Shown here: positions 1-11,211 of the stretch, one piece after another
Layout of the letters: each line of letters begins with the position of its first letter
Numbering within the stretch: the first letter of the stretch is position 1
Source of the DNA: Patella vulgata
Taxonomy: Eukaryota > Mollusca > Gastropoda > Patellidae
Direction: 5' to 3'
Length of the DNA: 64,000 nt
NCBI RefSeq assembly: GCF_932274485.2
Contig: NC_065882.2
Location: forward strand, 32,134,890 to 32,198,889
Position numbers and translations under genes: made by a program
Notes under the pieces: model-generated
The model's input: the letters and a program-made list of their open reading frames with translations, nothing else
Database searches by the model: none
What the model was told of the DNA's origin: nothing

Positions 1-1400
1 GACTTAGTTGTCATTGTTAATGTTGTAACGATAATAAACAAGTCTCGCTTATCTATATTTACGGTTAATCACCAAGCATTGTTGAACAGCAGATCAGATT
101 TAAATTTGTGTAAAATCAGACCCATCAGATGTCATCGAGGGTTGATTATGGTCTTGTCATGTTAATACATGTCTAATTAATAGATCATATAACTAATGAA
201 ATACCTGCAACTGGCCGATTTAGCTAATGTATAATACATGTTTATTATGTTTGGTGAAATACGCGAACAATTCAAATTGAACGGCAGTCATTTGCGCCTA
301 CGATAGTATATTTTACAATGTTTGTTTTGTTCTGTTTTTGACGGTGTTGGGGTGTGTGAAACAGCCATTTTAAATTGCTTCCGCATTGTCGATGTCTCAG
401 GTGTGTGCTTGTTAAAATTAAAGTATTTATTTATTGTGGCCTTATCAAATAGTTTGCGAACAAATTTTCTTATCAACACCCTTTTATTTAACAGAACACA
501 GTTTTTATGGGAAACAATCACAGGTTACTATAGCCTACATCAAGCTTGACAGTACTAGATCCATATTTATAATCGTTAACAATATCATATTATTACGAAC
601 AGATAAAAAGCATAATACAGTTAACCAGGAGACAGAAATGTATGGAACACAATGATGACAATACAAATATTATATCAAAATAATTATCCACTTCACATAT
701 ATATAAATAGAAGTAGCATTGGTGGAATACACAAATCGGATATTGTAATTAATCACAGCTCTAAATTACTTTTGATATCTAGAAATTGTCATGGGTCGGT
801 ATGCCTCCTTTAAGAAGCATCTCTGGTGTTGAAATCGCCCAAAACAGCATCGTTTCCGAAATCCGTGCCTCACTCCACAGTAAATCTAATTTACAATTGG
901 AAATATTTAGGAGCGATCATCCATAATAGAATGGAAATTGATGAAACAAGACTATTAGCCAACAAGAGTATCGCATGTCTGTATGAATGTATTACTTGTG
1001 TGTACATGTATCTGTTTTCTATGTTATACGTGTTGTCCTAAATGGACGTTTTGATGCAATTAACATCTTATCTTATCTAGCACAAACATCTTGTGAGTAT
1101 AAGCCAGTCTTGATAGCATTATACGGAAAATAACCTTCCGATTTCAAATTTTTTCCGTAAAGATCCATGTGAAGGAGAACACATAAATGTTTCGAATCGT
1201 ATATGGACTAATTCATAATTTAATTGTCTGCGTTTTTTTAAAACCAGAGAGTTATCCAGTTCTTTACTTCCATACTCAATATATAGAATAAATGGAAAAA
1301 CTTAGCAGTTTTTGCATTTCATTTCCTAGGAATGAGTGATTCGTGTCATAGTTTTTCCGCATCTCTTTAGGGCAAGCAGAGATAAGAAAATTGATGGGTT
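1..1400. other. No gene recognised; AT-rich DNA
   Basis: Several short open frames occur, none longer than 80 codons, and none has a recognisable domain or a codon pattern that argues for expression. A short plus-strand frame near 826-1041 is faintly like the C-terminal side of a LINE reverse transcriptase but is too weak to call. I see no RNA gene or transposon end here. Confidence 0.5.
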
Positions 1401-1419
1401 GATTGGTTAATTGGTCATA

Positions 1420-2115
1420 ATGTGGCCCAAAATATGACCTTTGTCACCAGTCTTACGCCAAGTTTGTTCAACTTTTGTCGCTCTTAAGTGATATTGTTGG
1501 CTTCCTGACTTGGTTAGATAGCTTTTAGGCTTTGTTTCAGTTATGGACTCTAAATTTTAATTATGGTCACAAATTAGTGCTAATTAATTAGCTCTTAGTC
1601 TTAAGTAGCATTAATACAGCATTTCATGCTCGTAAGCAGTCATTTTGTGCAGTGAAACTCATAGAAATGGTGTTAGAAAGAAAAATAATCCCGGACAAGA
1701 CAATTTAATCAACTACACACAAACGTCATTATGTGACCTAAAATTTGACCTTTGACCCTTGTCACCTTTGAACCACTCTTAAGCAAGGTTTGTTCACCTT
1801 TGTCGCTCTTAAGTGATATTTTTGGTTTCCTGACTTGGTTAGCTAGCTTTTAGGCTTTGTTTCAGTTATGGACTCTAAATTTTGATTATGGTCATTCATT
1901 AATGACTTTTGACCTTTGTCACCTTTGAACGAGTCTTAAGCAAGGTTTGTTCAACTTTTGTCGCTCTTAAGCGATATTTTTGGTTTCATGACTTGGTTAG
2001 CTAGCTTTTAGGCTTTGTTTCAGTTATGGACTCTAAATTTTAATTATGATCACTAATTAGTACTAATTAATTAAGCTCTTAAGTAGCATTAGCACAACAT
2101 TGTATGCTCCTAAGT
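1420..2115. repeat. Irregular tandem repeat, about three units
   Basis: The phrase TTGTCGCTCTTAAGTGATAT, followed by a conserved stretch ending in GTTTCAGTTATGGACTCTAA, occurs near 1474, 1800 and 1957. Units two and three are about 158 bp apart; the first is separated by a longer spacer that includes a variant of the same AATTAGTACTAATTAATTA motif that closes the last unit. It resembles a small local satellite or the core of an old tandem-core element without a visible head or tail. Confidence 0.7.
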
Positions 2116-3637
2116 CATGCATTCTGTTTCTTAGTGTTAAGTGTGAAACGCTTGCAAAAAAATTGTAGATGGACATTGAATTTTAACTCCCATTAAATAT
2201 GGGAGGGTTAGGGGGAGCGCTCCCAGGTATATGCACAGGTTACAAAACTTAAGACTTGGCTTTCCAATATGATCTAGGAATAAAATATGTGTTGTAGACC
2301 TCAAACCTTTTGGACTCAATATTTTGATTAAATCTCACTGGGCTCCCGGACTATAAGTAATATTAACTACATGGTTAAAATGATGTCTAAACTTATGAAT
2401 GACTCGACATCAAAATTTTTTCTGATATGTTCCGATAATCATTGTATTATGATAGAATGGCTATTTTCTAAAACGTAATACACGTGTTTCAATAGCCATA
2501 TTTGGAAACGAGGTCATCAATTTCATTTATGGTAAATATTTTACAATAAATTAATATAATCATGTTTTGAAATCAACCTCTTTTATTGTGAAAAGAGAGA
2601 ATAAATCTAACCCATCTTAATTTCAAATATTGAGGTCATTGCCGTTATAGCGTAAACAATGTCAATGACGGAGATTCCAAGGGTGTCGGATTACAGGCGA
2701 GCAGCACTGTTTTTAACAATTTTAGAATGGAAAACAAACGAAGAAATTTTTAATTCTATAATGATTGTAAATTATATGACACTCTCATGCAAACAAAATG
2801 ACCTCGTGTGCATGTTTCATTACTAAATTGCTAAACTGGTGTCGCTATTAAAACAGATTAATGGGCTAATTAACCTAAGTTCTTTTCACCGTTTCGCTAA
2901 AGGCTTCCGAATTTTTAATCGAATGTTGAAATTCCTGGAAAAAAGGCGTGTATTTGGAATAATAGAGTTGTGTTTGTGCACGTAATTTTCTGGATTATAT
3001 GACCGCCAAAACACCTATCACAGAATGGTTTGTTGGATAAATTTCGAAGTAGTTAATTATAAAATGGATGTACTGATAAGGCATATTTTCAAAAGCAGTC
3101 ATGGTGAGTATAGTTGTTTAAATTCTAGTAGATCGGGCTTTGTATTGGTAAATTAACTTTCGTCATGCAAATAATGGGACCTGGCTATGTTTAGTTTTTA
3201 AAAAAATAAGGTAAAACCGTTCTGTCTATATATATTACGGATCCACTAAAAATAAATCAAAAGATAATTTAAGAGTAAATTATCAGTGTTATATCAGAAA
3301 TAAATGCCTGCCACTAGTGACAGCCGATGCACATTTATCCCAAATTTATATTATATGCTTTGTTTTTGACAGGATAATTTTGAAACGGCTGAATGCTCTA
3401 ACAGCACACTGCATGGCACATGCCTATCTTTATTTAATATTATTTTGATTGTGTCATTTCACTTTCAGGCCATATATTTTTATTATCATCGAAGAAAAGG
3501 ACATCACTAGAAGAAAAAGAAAATTTAGAAGACGGAATACAGAAATTTGAGGGATAATTAATAATATAGTGATATTGTAATTGTTTGGAGGGTTTTTTTT
3601 TCAGAATGCATGTTAATAAAGACTTTGGAATAGTAAT
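2116..3637. other. No gene recognised
   Basis: AT-rich sequence with no long open frame. A 12-bp palindrome GGGAGCGCTCCC lies near 2213. Nothing else is identifiable by eye. Confidence 0.5.
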
Positions 3638-3755
3638 GAGATTTCAGTAAAATTTCAGTGAAATTGGTCAAAATTTTACTGAAATTTCACTGAGATCTCA
3701 CTGAAATCTCACTGAAATCTCATTGAAATTTCAGTAAAATTTCACCGAAATTTAA
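3638..3755. repeat. Short ACTGAAATTTC-type array with inverted halves
   Basis: An 11-bp-like motif (TTTCAGTAAAA, TTTCAGTGAAA, ACTGAAATTTC, ACTGAAATCTC) is repeated about nine times. The first copies are in the opposite orientation to the middle copies around a centre near 3672, so the segment can fold on itself. It lies directly before the Penelope-like coding sequence. Confidence 0.75.
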
Positions 3756-3764
3756 TAACTAGAA

Positions 3765-4967
3765 AGAGAGGCAATTGGCCAACTTAAAACAAACCCCGAT
3801 ATTATCATCAAAAAAGCCGACAAGGGCTCAGCTGTTGTAATCCTCAACAAATCCGATTATATCCTTGAAGCCGAAAGACAACTTTCCAACACTGCCTTTT
3901 ATCTGCCACTGGATGAAAACCCCACCTATGAATTCAATACTGAAATCAGACTTGTCCTAACCAAAATCTATCAATCGGGACATATCACGGAAAAACATAC
4001 ATAAATCCTGTGAACCTGGCAAAATCCCAGGCAGACCCATTGTCAACAGGAATCGAACCCCCACGGAATTGATAAGTAGCTTTATAGATGAACACAAAGA
4101 TTTCCTCCCTTGATACCCCAGCTACATCAGAGACACCACACACTTTATTCAATGATTAGAAGACACCGTCCTCACCAGAGAAACCAATGTCATTCTTGTC
4201 ACCATGGATGTCACCTCCCCACCAACAAAGGCTTACGAGCAGTCGCCAAAACCATCCTCACACATAAACTCAATTGGAGAATCCACCAAACATACTTAAT
4301 CGCACTCCTAAAACTTGTACTTAACAAAAACAACTTCGTTTTTAATAATAAACATTACCTCCAGATAGGTGGTACTAGCATGGGGACCAAAGTAGTCCCC
4401 ACCTGTGCTTGTGTGTTCCTTAGCGAATTAGAACAAATCATGTTAGACAAAGTACCATTCAAACCTTTAATCTTTGTCCAGTATATAGATGATATCTTTC
4501 TTATCTGGACACATGGAAACTCCAAATTATTAGATTTCCTCCAACTGATGAACACCTTCCACAAAACTAAGTTCACAGCCGAATACTCTACTCATAAAGT
4601 GCCGTTTCTAGACACTATGGTAAGCTTTAACCCTGTAACCAAGAAACTCTCATTTGACCGTTACTGTAAACCTACAGACACACACTCTTACCTTTCCTAC
4701 ACCTCATGCCACCCACCACATATCAAACATAAGGGATCTTATAGCCAATTTCTTAGAATCAAACGTATCTGCACAAGCCACACAGATTATAATAAACATG
4801 CAGACAAACTGGAACATTACTATCTCCAACGGGGTTACCCAAGAGATATAATCAAATCAAACAGAACCAAAGCCGATTCAATTCATAGGATAAATCTCCT
4901 AACTACTAAAACCACCACCGAGACCAACAACCGTCCAGTCTTTATCACAGATTTTAATCTAACTTAG
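3765..4967 (+). pseudogene. Penelope-like element reverse transcriptase (decayed)
   Basis: This is the reverse transcriptase of a Penelope-like retroelement, which copies its RNA at a nick in the target DNA. The N-terminal block is readable from about 3770 (KKADKGSAVVILNKSDYI, typical of the family). The palm domain is readable from about 4218 (NKGLRAVAKTI), with a GTSMGT motif B near 4374 and the catalytic YIDDIFLIW motif at 4482-4508. A conserved C-terminal stretch then runs to a stop at 4967. The N-terminal and palm parts are in different frames with extra stops between them, so the enzyme is not expressed from this copy. The first ~36 codons of the open frame starting at 4110 are out-of-frame noise. 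The matching endonuclease domain lies beyond the transposon inserted at 5157. Confidence 0.85.
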
Positions 4968-5156
4968 GTACACATTAGCAAAATCATCAAGGACAACGGG
5001 CATATTCTCCCCCTACTTTGCCTTACAGCTTTTAGACGAAACCCTTCCCTAAAAGATCTGTTAACCTCAGCCACCATAAAAAATCCCACACGAAAACCTC
5101 AAGTTAGTGGAAAAAGTTACGCATACCTAGACTCTATATACAACTTACCTAATATA
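4968..5156 (+). pseudogene. Penelope-like element, linker between RT and endonuclease
   Basis: After the stop at 4967 the same reading frame continues to look coding (DNGHILPLL, then RRNPSLKDLL), the usual inter-domain part of Penelope-like proteins. It runs to the TA dinucleotide at 5155-5156 where the Tc1/mariner transposon is inserted. The stop and the insertion both make the copy non-functional. Confidence 0.7.
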
Positions 5157-6683
5157 CTATTCAAAAAAAGTAGGGGATATTTGATTTTGGGGGCATAATA
5201 CTAAAATATGCAAATGACTACGAAAAAAGTCACTATAGAACCTAACAGAAGAAACATTTCCAGTTACATGTGACGCCCAAACGCACCAATAGCTACCGCA
5301 TGGAATGCAGGTGATGCTTGGGATCATCATGGGGGTCCAAACCAAGATTTGCACGACTCTGACTTTGAATGTTACAGTCATTGTGGCATTGAATTCCAGG
5401 GTGGAAACATCAGTTTAATTGTTTTAGTGACCAGAAAACAAATTTTGATATGCGTCGGCTTACCCAAAATGAAAGGTTACGTGCCCTTGGCATGCTACAG
5501 ATCGGAACAACACAGGCGGTTGTGGCGCGGACGATGAATGTTTCTCAGTCTGTCATAAGCAGGCTATGGTCCAGATACCGTGATACACAATCTGTACAGG
5601 ACAGACCACGCTCAGGTCGACCAAGGGCGACAACTCAAGCCCAGGATCGATTTATCCGTACCTTGGCCTTGAGAAATCGTGTCATCACAGCAAATCAGAT
5701 CAGCGCTCGTCTTCAAACAGACACTGGGGTGAGAGTGAGTGGCCAGACGATTCGGAATCGACTGCATAGGGGAAACCTTCGCGCCCGACGTCCTCGCGTG
5801 ATCCCTTGTTTGAGAGATCATCACATTCAGGCAAGACGTCGTTGGTGTAGGGATCGTCAACACTGGGATAATCGACGCTGGAGCAATGTGATGTTTTCAG
5901 ATGAGTCAAGGTTCACTGTTGATTTTTTGGACAGACGTAGGAGGGTGTGGCGTCGTCGAAACGAGCGCTTCCAAGACATTAACGTCATCAGACATGATCG
6001 ATTTGGGGGTGGTTCTGTTATGGTGTGGGGAGGCATCACTGTTGCTGGAAGAACGGCTTTACATGTTGTTGCAGGGCGTGTTACAGGCCAGTTCTACCGG
6101 GACAACATCTTGGCAGTCCATGTTGTGCCGTTCGCACGACGTCATGGCCGCCGTTTCATCTTCCAGGATGACAACGCAAGATGTCACAGGGCCAGGATCG
6201 TTACAGGTTACCTCCAACAAAAGAAAATCACCACATTACCTTGGCCAGCACTGAGTCCCGACCTCTCCCCCATCGAGCATGTCTGGGACATGCTTGGACA
6301 GAGGTTACGTCAACGTCAACAACGTCCTGCCAATGTCCAAGAACTTGCTGCTGCGTTGCAACAGGAATGGGACAATCTGGACCAAAATGACCTTAGACGT
6401 CTCATTAGGAGTATGCCACGTCGGATCAATGCTTGTTTGGCAAACAGAGGAGGATTTACCCGTTACTGACTTGGTTGTGATGCTGTGGTAACTTTGCTGT
6501 TTGACCCCGGGTATCATTTTACCCTTATAATGGTCAGTCTGTGCCTTACTTAGTCTAACGATCATTTGGAATAAATCGATGAATGTGAACTTCATTTCAT
6601 TTTGTCATTTGTTTCTTCGTCAGTTTCATTAGGTGACTTTAATAACACTTAAAAATCAAATATCCCCTACTTTTTTTGAATAG
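5157..6683 (+). mobile_element. Tc1/mariner transposon, 1527 bp, apparently intact
   Basis: The ends are perfect 32-bp terminal inverted repeats at 5157-5188 and 6652-6683, starting CTATTCAAAAAAAGTAGGGG. They are flanked by the TA target duplication at 5155-5156 and 6684-6685. Size, TA target and single internal transposase gene fit the Tc1 branch of the IS630-Tc1-mariner superfamily. It is inserted in the Penelope-like element between its reverse transcriptase and endonuclease, so it is younger than that element. Identical ends and an unbroken transposase frame suggest a recent, possibly still mobile copy. Confidence 0.95.
5450..6469 (+). CDS. Tc1-like DD34E transposase, 339 aa
   Basis: A single open frame of 339 codons encodes the enzyme that excises and reinserts the element at TA sites. 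Residues 1-60 form a helix-turn-helix (TQAVVARTMNVSQSVISRLW), followed by a GRPR minor-groove motif at 56-59. A second helix-turn-helix lies at about 64-115. The DDE catalytic core follows: first Asp at 151 (FSDESRF), GGGSVMVWGG at 186-195, second Asp at 241 (DDNARCH), and Glu at 276 (SPIEHVWD). Exactly 34 residues separate the second Asp from the Glu. The C-terminus GGFTRY is usual for the family. The ATG at 5450 is chosen because MRRLTQNERLRALGM aligns with usual Tc1 starts. Length and all key residues are normal, so activity is plausible but untested. Confidence 0.95.
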   Translation: MRRLTQNERLRALGMLQIGTTQAVVARTMNVSQSVISRLWSRYRDTQSVQDRPRSGRPRATTQAQDRFIRTLALRNRVITANQISARLQTDTGVRVSGQTIRNRLHRGNLRARRPRVIPCLRDHHIQARRRWCRDRQHWDNRRWSNVMFSDESRFTVDFLDRRRRVWRRRNERFQDINVIRHDRFGGGSVMVWGGITVAGRTALHVVAGRVTGQFYRDNILAVHVVPFARRHGRRFIFQDDNARCHRARIVTGYLQQKKITTLPWPALSPDLSPIEHVWDMLGQRLRQRQQRPANVQELAAALQQEWDNLDQNDLRRLIRSMPRRINACLANRGGFTRY

Positions 6684-6685
6684 TA

Positions 6686-6948
6686 TAGTAAATATTGCAA
6701 AACACTCAAAACCAAGGACCACGTTCTGTTCTACTCAAACTGGCAAAACGTACAAATGCCCCAACAACTGGACCTGTCACAGCAAGAATGTAATATACCT
6801 TCTCACCTGTAATCTATGCCACAAGCAATATGTAGGCGAAACTAAAAGACTGTTCCGCCTTAGGCTGAAGGAACACTATGCTGATATTACCCACAAGAGA
6901 GACACCCCAGTCGCTTCCCACTTAGCTGACTTTCAAATGGGAAATTAA
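6686..6948 (+). pseudogene. Penelope-like GIY-YIG endonuclease domain
   Basis: This is the C-terminal endonuclease of the Penelope-like element, which cuts target DNA for insertion. A Cys-rich lead (TGKTYKCPNNWTCHSKN) is followed by the GIY-YIG core VIYLLTC then KQYVGETKRLFRLRLKEH, and a conserved Asp/His region (THKRDTPVASHLADF). Only this domain lies downstream of the Tc1/mariner insertion; its reverse transcriptase lies upstream. The frame appears to open inside the transposon end only by chance. The element ends soon after 6948. Confidence 0.85.
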
Positions 6949-6954
6949 AAAGGA

Positions 6955-7335
6955 TAAAAAATCTTAAAAAGTGATCCTGAGAAAATTGGTTATTTCTCGA
7001 CAAGGGAAGATGTTAGAAGCATTTTTTGGACATCTCTATGATCATATTGATCAAATCTATATGTCCACTGGAATCAAATATCATATTGTTAAACAAATAA
7101 TAGATGTAACCCACTTAGTAAAAAATATTTGTTTTGAAGGCTAAAAATACAGTTTTTGCCAAAAAGACATTACTTCCGGGGATAATGAAAATGTTAAATT
7201 AGTTCTATGAAATCAGAAATGGCATAAGGTATCACATGGTGAAAAGTGACTTGTAGAAAATCGTCTATTTCTCTGCAACCGTACACGTTAGAAACCATTT
7301 TGTGGTATCTCTATGATCGTATGGGTTCAATCCAG
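6955..7335 (-). repeat. Inverted fragment of the 61.6-63.4 kb repeat
   Basis: Read on the minus strand, this segment matches the repeat at 61631-63441. It shows the same succession of TTTGGCAAAAACTGTATTTT, AGCCTTCAAAACAAATATT and a phrase on cacaaaatggtttctaac. It is a diverged fragment without clear ends and immediately follows the Penelope-like endonuclease. Confidence 0.7.
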
Positions 7336-7358
7336 GGATCTTAATCAGCTGTTTTTTG

Positions 7359-7560
7359 TCGGCTTTAGCCGATTGATCTTTAATCTAGCCGATTGGTAAA
7401 ACAATGAACCGGCCACAAAGGTATCACAAATCAATCTACTTTCGGCCGATTTACAAAGAATTAATTATCAGGCCGATTGGTAAAACAATGAACCGGCCAC
7501 TATGGTATCATAAATCAATCTAATTTCGGCTGATTACAAAATGTTAATATTACTTGTCGA
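7359..7560. repeat. Two-copy tandem repeat, period 84 bp
   Basis: The block starting GCCGATTGGTAAAACAATGA occurs at 7388 and 7472 with few differences and shares a downstream phrase TAAATCAATCTA. A shorter piece of the unit precedes the first copy. No coding potential. Confidence 0.8.
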
Positions 7561-7689
7561 TTAAGAAACCCATCAAAGACTCAATCATTACAATGAATAC
7601 CTTCGGCTTATTTCATAAATAAACAACTTAATTGAGGTAATCATGCCAATAAGTACTTGAACACCTCGCAGAATGACACCAGGAAACGT

Positions 7690-8830
7690 CAGGCCTTCAC
7701 GTGAATAAATTCCTGGAGAGTCAAAACAAGCTCTCCTGAAATTGGAAAAAGGGGGAATCGCTCTCCTGAGAAAGCTCTCCCGAATTGGGTCAAATGAGGT
7801 CCCGGTAAGAAACAGGGTAATTCGAAGCTCCCGTTAACTTTAATATCTGACTTCAACAAGTTCAAGTCAGTAATATTCCTGAATAGACTACTGTCTTCGT
7901 TCATTTGATGGATAAACGGATATCATCAGTCAATTGAAATTAGGATTTATCTACTACGGCCAAAATAAGCTGATGCGACAGCATGACAATGACATTTCTT
8001 CATATTTAAAAGACAAATTAATGTTTTGTCTATCACGTAACTTATAATGTTTTTATTCATTCGTGGATGAAATACAAGCGACACAATGATCACGTGACTC
8101 CCATGATTGAAATTGCTTTATATAAAATAAAATTCCGTACGACTATGCCATGGCCTTAAATAAAAAGGGCAATATTTTTCAGAAAAAATCCCTGTCAGCA
8201 TGTGTAAAAAATAAAATTGAATAAAACTAAAACACTATTTAAAACTAAATCTAGCAGTGCTGGTTTATTGACCTAATTCCATCCAATGCATGTCACGTGT
8301 TATCGGGAATCTGAAAGCATTGAAGATCTTGACGGAAAAATATATTACTAATATCTGTTTCTTGGGATATCCGGTGTTCTATCAGGGATTATTCAATGAA
8401 TATTTAAAATTAACTAACAACGGGTCAGTGAAACCATAAAATGCATTATCCAATTATTATTTTCTAGCCTACCTAGAATTCGTACGGATCGTAAGTCGAA
8501 ACTTAGTGGACCTGTTATAAATAACCAGCAGGCTTGTTGGGTTTTTTTTTGCCGAATTATCAAAATTACCGTTAAATGTGCTAATTACTCAGATTATGAA
8601 CCGGACGGCCGATTCTCACTAAGGTATGACTGTTATTGTAGGCGACAAGCAAGTAGATTGTCGATATGATATTGACAGTATTTTTCGTTACCAGTATATT
8701 TTTCCTGATTATTTTCTTTGAGGGCAGTCAAATTAGACATTGGGGAGAGCTATAAAAAGCGCACCTCGACCGACATCCAGGCGCGTCCAGGAGAGCGAGA
8801 GCGATCGGGCTCCTTTTACGTGAAGGCCTG
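7690..8830. mobile_element. Non-autonomous DNA transposon, CAGGCC ends, 1141 bp
   Basis: The left end CAGGCCTTCACGT (7690-7702) is repeated in inverted form at the right end (8818-8830). The direct repeat AAACGT flanks both sides (7684-7689 and 8831-8836). No transposase is encoded. CAGG-type ends suggest hAT, but hAT elements make 8-bp duplications and only 6 bp match here, so the superfamily stays open. A second copy lacking its left end lies at 47857-49104, in the same orientation. Confidence 0.8.
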
Positions 8831-8836
8831 AAACGT

Positions 8837-9779
8837 AAACGAGATTTAACTGAAGATAGTGATGGCTTCAAGCATGCACGTCGTCAATGGAAGTTGTAAA
8901 GCCGGAGATCCTCCCACGTCCAATATAGGTCAACCAAATTATCAGCAATAAAAGACTGTATTAATCTGACGATCATACCTGCGCAGCAAAGAAAGACGAT
9001 GACAGAACAAAGAGTTTAATTACCAAATCTATAGAAATTGTTTCAAACCGGGCGTTAATCCGAAATGCGTATTTCATAGCTAGGGTGGCCCACGCACCTA
9101 CAGAAATACAGTCAACCGCTGATAGTTCGAGACTACCACTGAAGCGTGCACATTCGCCGTGTCGAGGCCAACTTTCTGACAGTATGATACTATAAATAGC
9201 CATGGCACGTGCAATTCTCTACAAATCTATCAACTATTACAGCCGTAAAAAAAATTATTGTTGACGATTTTGAATAGCAGTGAAATAAAGCTTCTTGGTT
9301 ATTACAGCAGATTTAGAAATTACGTTCGTTTAATTTTTTAAATCGCTTTATCATTAACTGTACCGTTAAGAGCGGCATCTTTTGGTTTAGTACAAATAAT
9401 ATCTCAGAAACACTCGGGTTAGACAGGAACATGATACTAGCAGTAGTTTCATTTTACTTTTACAAGCTCATTTCTAAATTCAATTTCTTGTTGTAGCTTT
9501 CTGTTATGTTTCGTAAAAAAGTAGTCTTGATTATCCCGACCTGTCAATCAGCCCTAGAATGGTCGATAGACTGGTTAAGCGAGACTAATTTCAAAACAAG
9601 GGCACGTAACCTATCTTTTACTCAAAAGTGTCTGGATGTTATGGACGACACATGGAACCAGTTTTCAGTCTATTATTTATAGATGATTAATGGTCATAGC
9701 TTATTAAGTACAACATGATCGTTTATTTAGTGACTATAATTGTGTGAAACTGATTTGAGGCTTGGCATATATATAAATA
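8837..9779. other. No gene recognised
   Basis: No long open frame and no repeat that I can relate to other parts of the window. A minus-strand frame of 76 codons near 8973-9203 has no recognisable domain. Confidence 0.5.
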
Positions 9780-10061
9780 TTGTGGCGAAATTGTCGAGAT
9801 ATATGGAGATATTTATTTATGGTGGGTCACCCTATCATAGCAAAAAGAAACATTGCCATCGAAAATTATGAACAATTATTGAACGATTTGACAGAACAGC
9901 AGGGACATGAAATGACAAAAAAATTATATCGTGATTTTAATTGTTTTGGTGAATTTATTTCTTTAATATCCAGTGAAATTGAGGAAGAGATCCACTCAGA
10001 TATCCGAACTAGTCCTGCTGCATTAAATCCCAAAAATTGTAAACGGGTAACACTAAAATAA
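9780..10061 (+). pseudogene. Unrecognised ORF cut by a family B element
   Basis: A 93-codon frame (YEQLLNDLTEQQGHEM then NCFGEFISLISSEIEEEI) ends exactly where the family B element begins. Its last codons are therefore partly element sequence and the original reading frame probably continued. The pattern of a charged helical stretch followed by LNPKNCKRVTL is vaguely like the N-terminal region of Harbinger-type transposases, but I cannot establish this by eye. No continuation is visible after the element ends at 10944. Treat it as a hypothetical, truncated protein fragment. Confidence 0.3.
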
Positions 10062-10944
10062 ACAAGCCAACAGTGAGGCTGATGTCCCCCGCCGAAATAG
10101 GAAAATAATTAGAGGACACATATAAATATCAAATTGCGTATCGCTCTGCTTACCCTGAGCAGAAAATGCTCATTATCAAACTTAGTCAAGGTATTACTGT
10201 AATGAAACTATACACCAAGTTTCATCAATCTCACTTAATTAGAACTAAAGTTATCGTGTCCCAAAGCATCAACCAATCAAATTGCTTATCTCTGCTTACC
10301 CTAAGCGGAAAATGCTCATCTTCGAACTCCATCAAGGCATTGACCTAATCAACACATACACCAAGTTTGAACATTCTAGCTCAATTAGGAAGAGAGTTAT
10401 CGTGCCCCAAAGTTTTAACCAATCAAATTGCTTATCTCTGCTTACCCTAAGCGGAAAATGCTCATCTTCGAACTCCATCAAGGCATTGACCTAATAAACA
10501 CATACACCAAGTTTGAACATTCTAGCTCAATTAAAAGTTATCGTGTCCCAAAGCATCAACCAATCAAATTGCTTATCTCTGCTTACCCTAAGCGGAAAAT
10601 GCTCATCTTCGAACTCCATCAAGGCATTGACCTAATCAACACATACACCAAGTTTGAACATTCTAGCCCAATTAGGAAGAGAGTTATCGTGTCCCAAAGC
10701 ATCAACCAATCAAATTGCTTATCTCTGCTTACCCTAAGCGGAAAATGCTCATCTTCGAACTCCATCAAGGCATTGACCTAATAAACACATACACCAAGTT
10801 TGAACATTCTAGCTCAATTAGGAAGAGAGTTATTGTGTCCCAAAAAGTGTGACGGACAGACAGACGGACGGACAGACAGACGGACAGACAGACGGACGAA
10901 CCCATTTTAATAGTCCCCTGCTTTCTTCGAAAGGCGGGGGACAA
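10061..10944 (+). mobile_element. Family B tandem-core element, complete copy (B1)
   Basis: The head starts AACAAGCCAACAGTGAGGCT and carries GATGTCCCCCGCCGAAAT. About five core units follow with a period of 146 bp (landmark ACCAATCAAATTGCTTATCT), with one shortened unit. A GACA/GACG microsatellite lies at about 10850-10899. The tail near 10913-10944 folds as GTCCCCTGCTTTC / GAAAGGCGGGGGAC. The tail arm GGCGGGGGACA is also the reverse complement of the head motif TGTCCCCCGCC. This matches the head/tandem core/microsatellite/hairpin plan of molluscan pearl elements and Helentron-associated (HINE) elements. It encodes no protein. Confidence 0.85.
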
Positions 10945-11211
10945 CTAATCGGAATCACGACAATTGGCCACGTGACCTTTCGCCCGTACAGCATATTTCC
11001 GAGTTCCGACTATACACGGAAACCGAATTGTGCTACTTTGTCATTTATATACTTTGTTAATTTTTATATATATTAACATGTGCTTACGAATAAAATAATG
11101 AAAAAAACCATTTGTATGTACTTGTAGTTTTTATTAATTTATAACTTCCGTTTAGTTGAATGAAACGAAAGTAGGAATATGCAATGCAAGTTGCTGAAAT
11201 AATAATATGAC

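Noticed and set aside
826-1041. Possible C-terminal LINE reverse transcriptase fragment (KYLGAIIHN)
   Set aside because: The similarity is limited to a few residues, with no supporting motif upstream or downstream.
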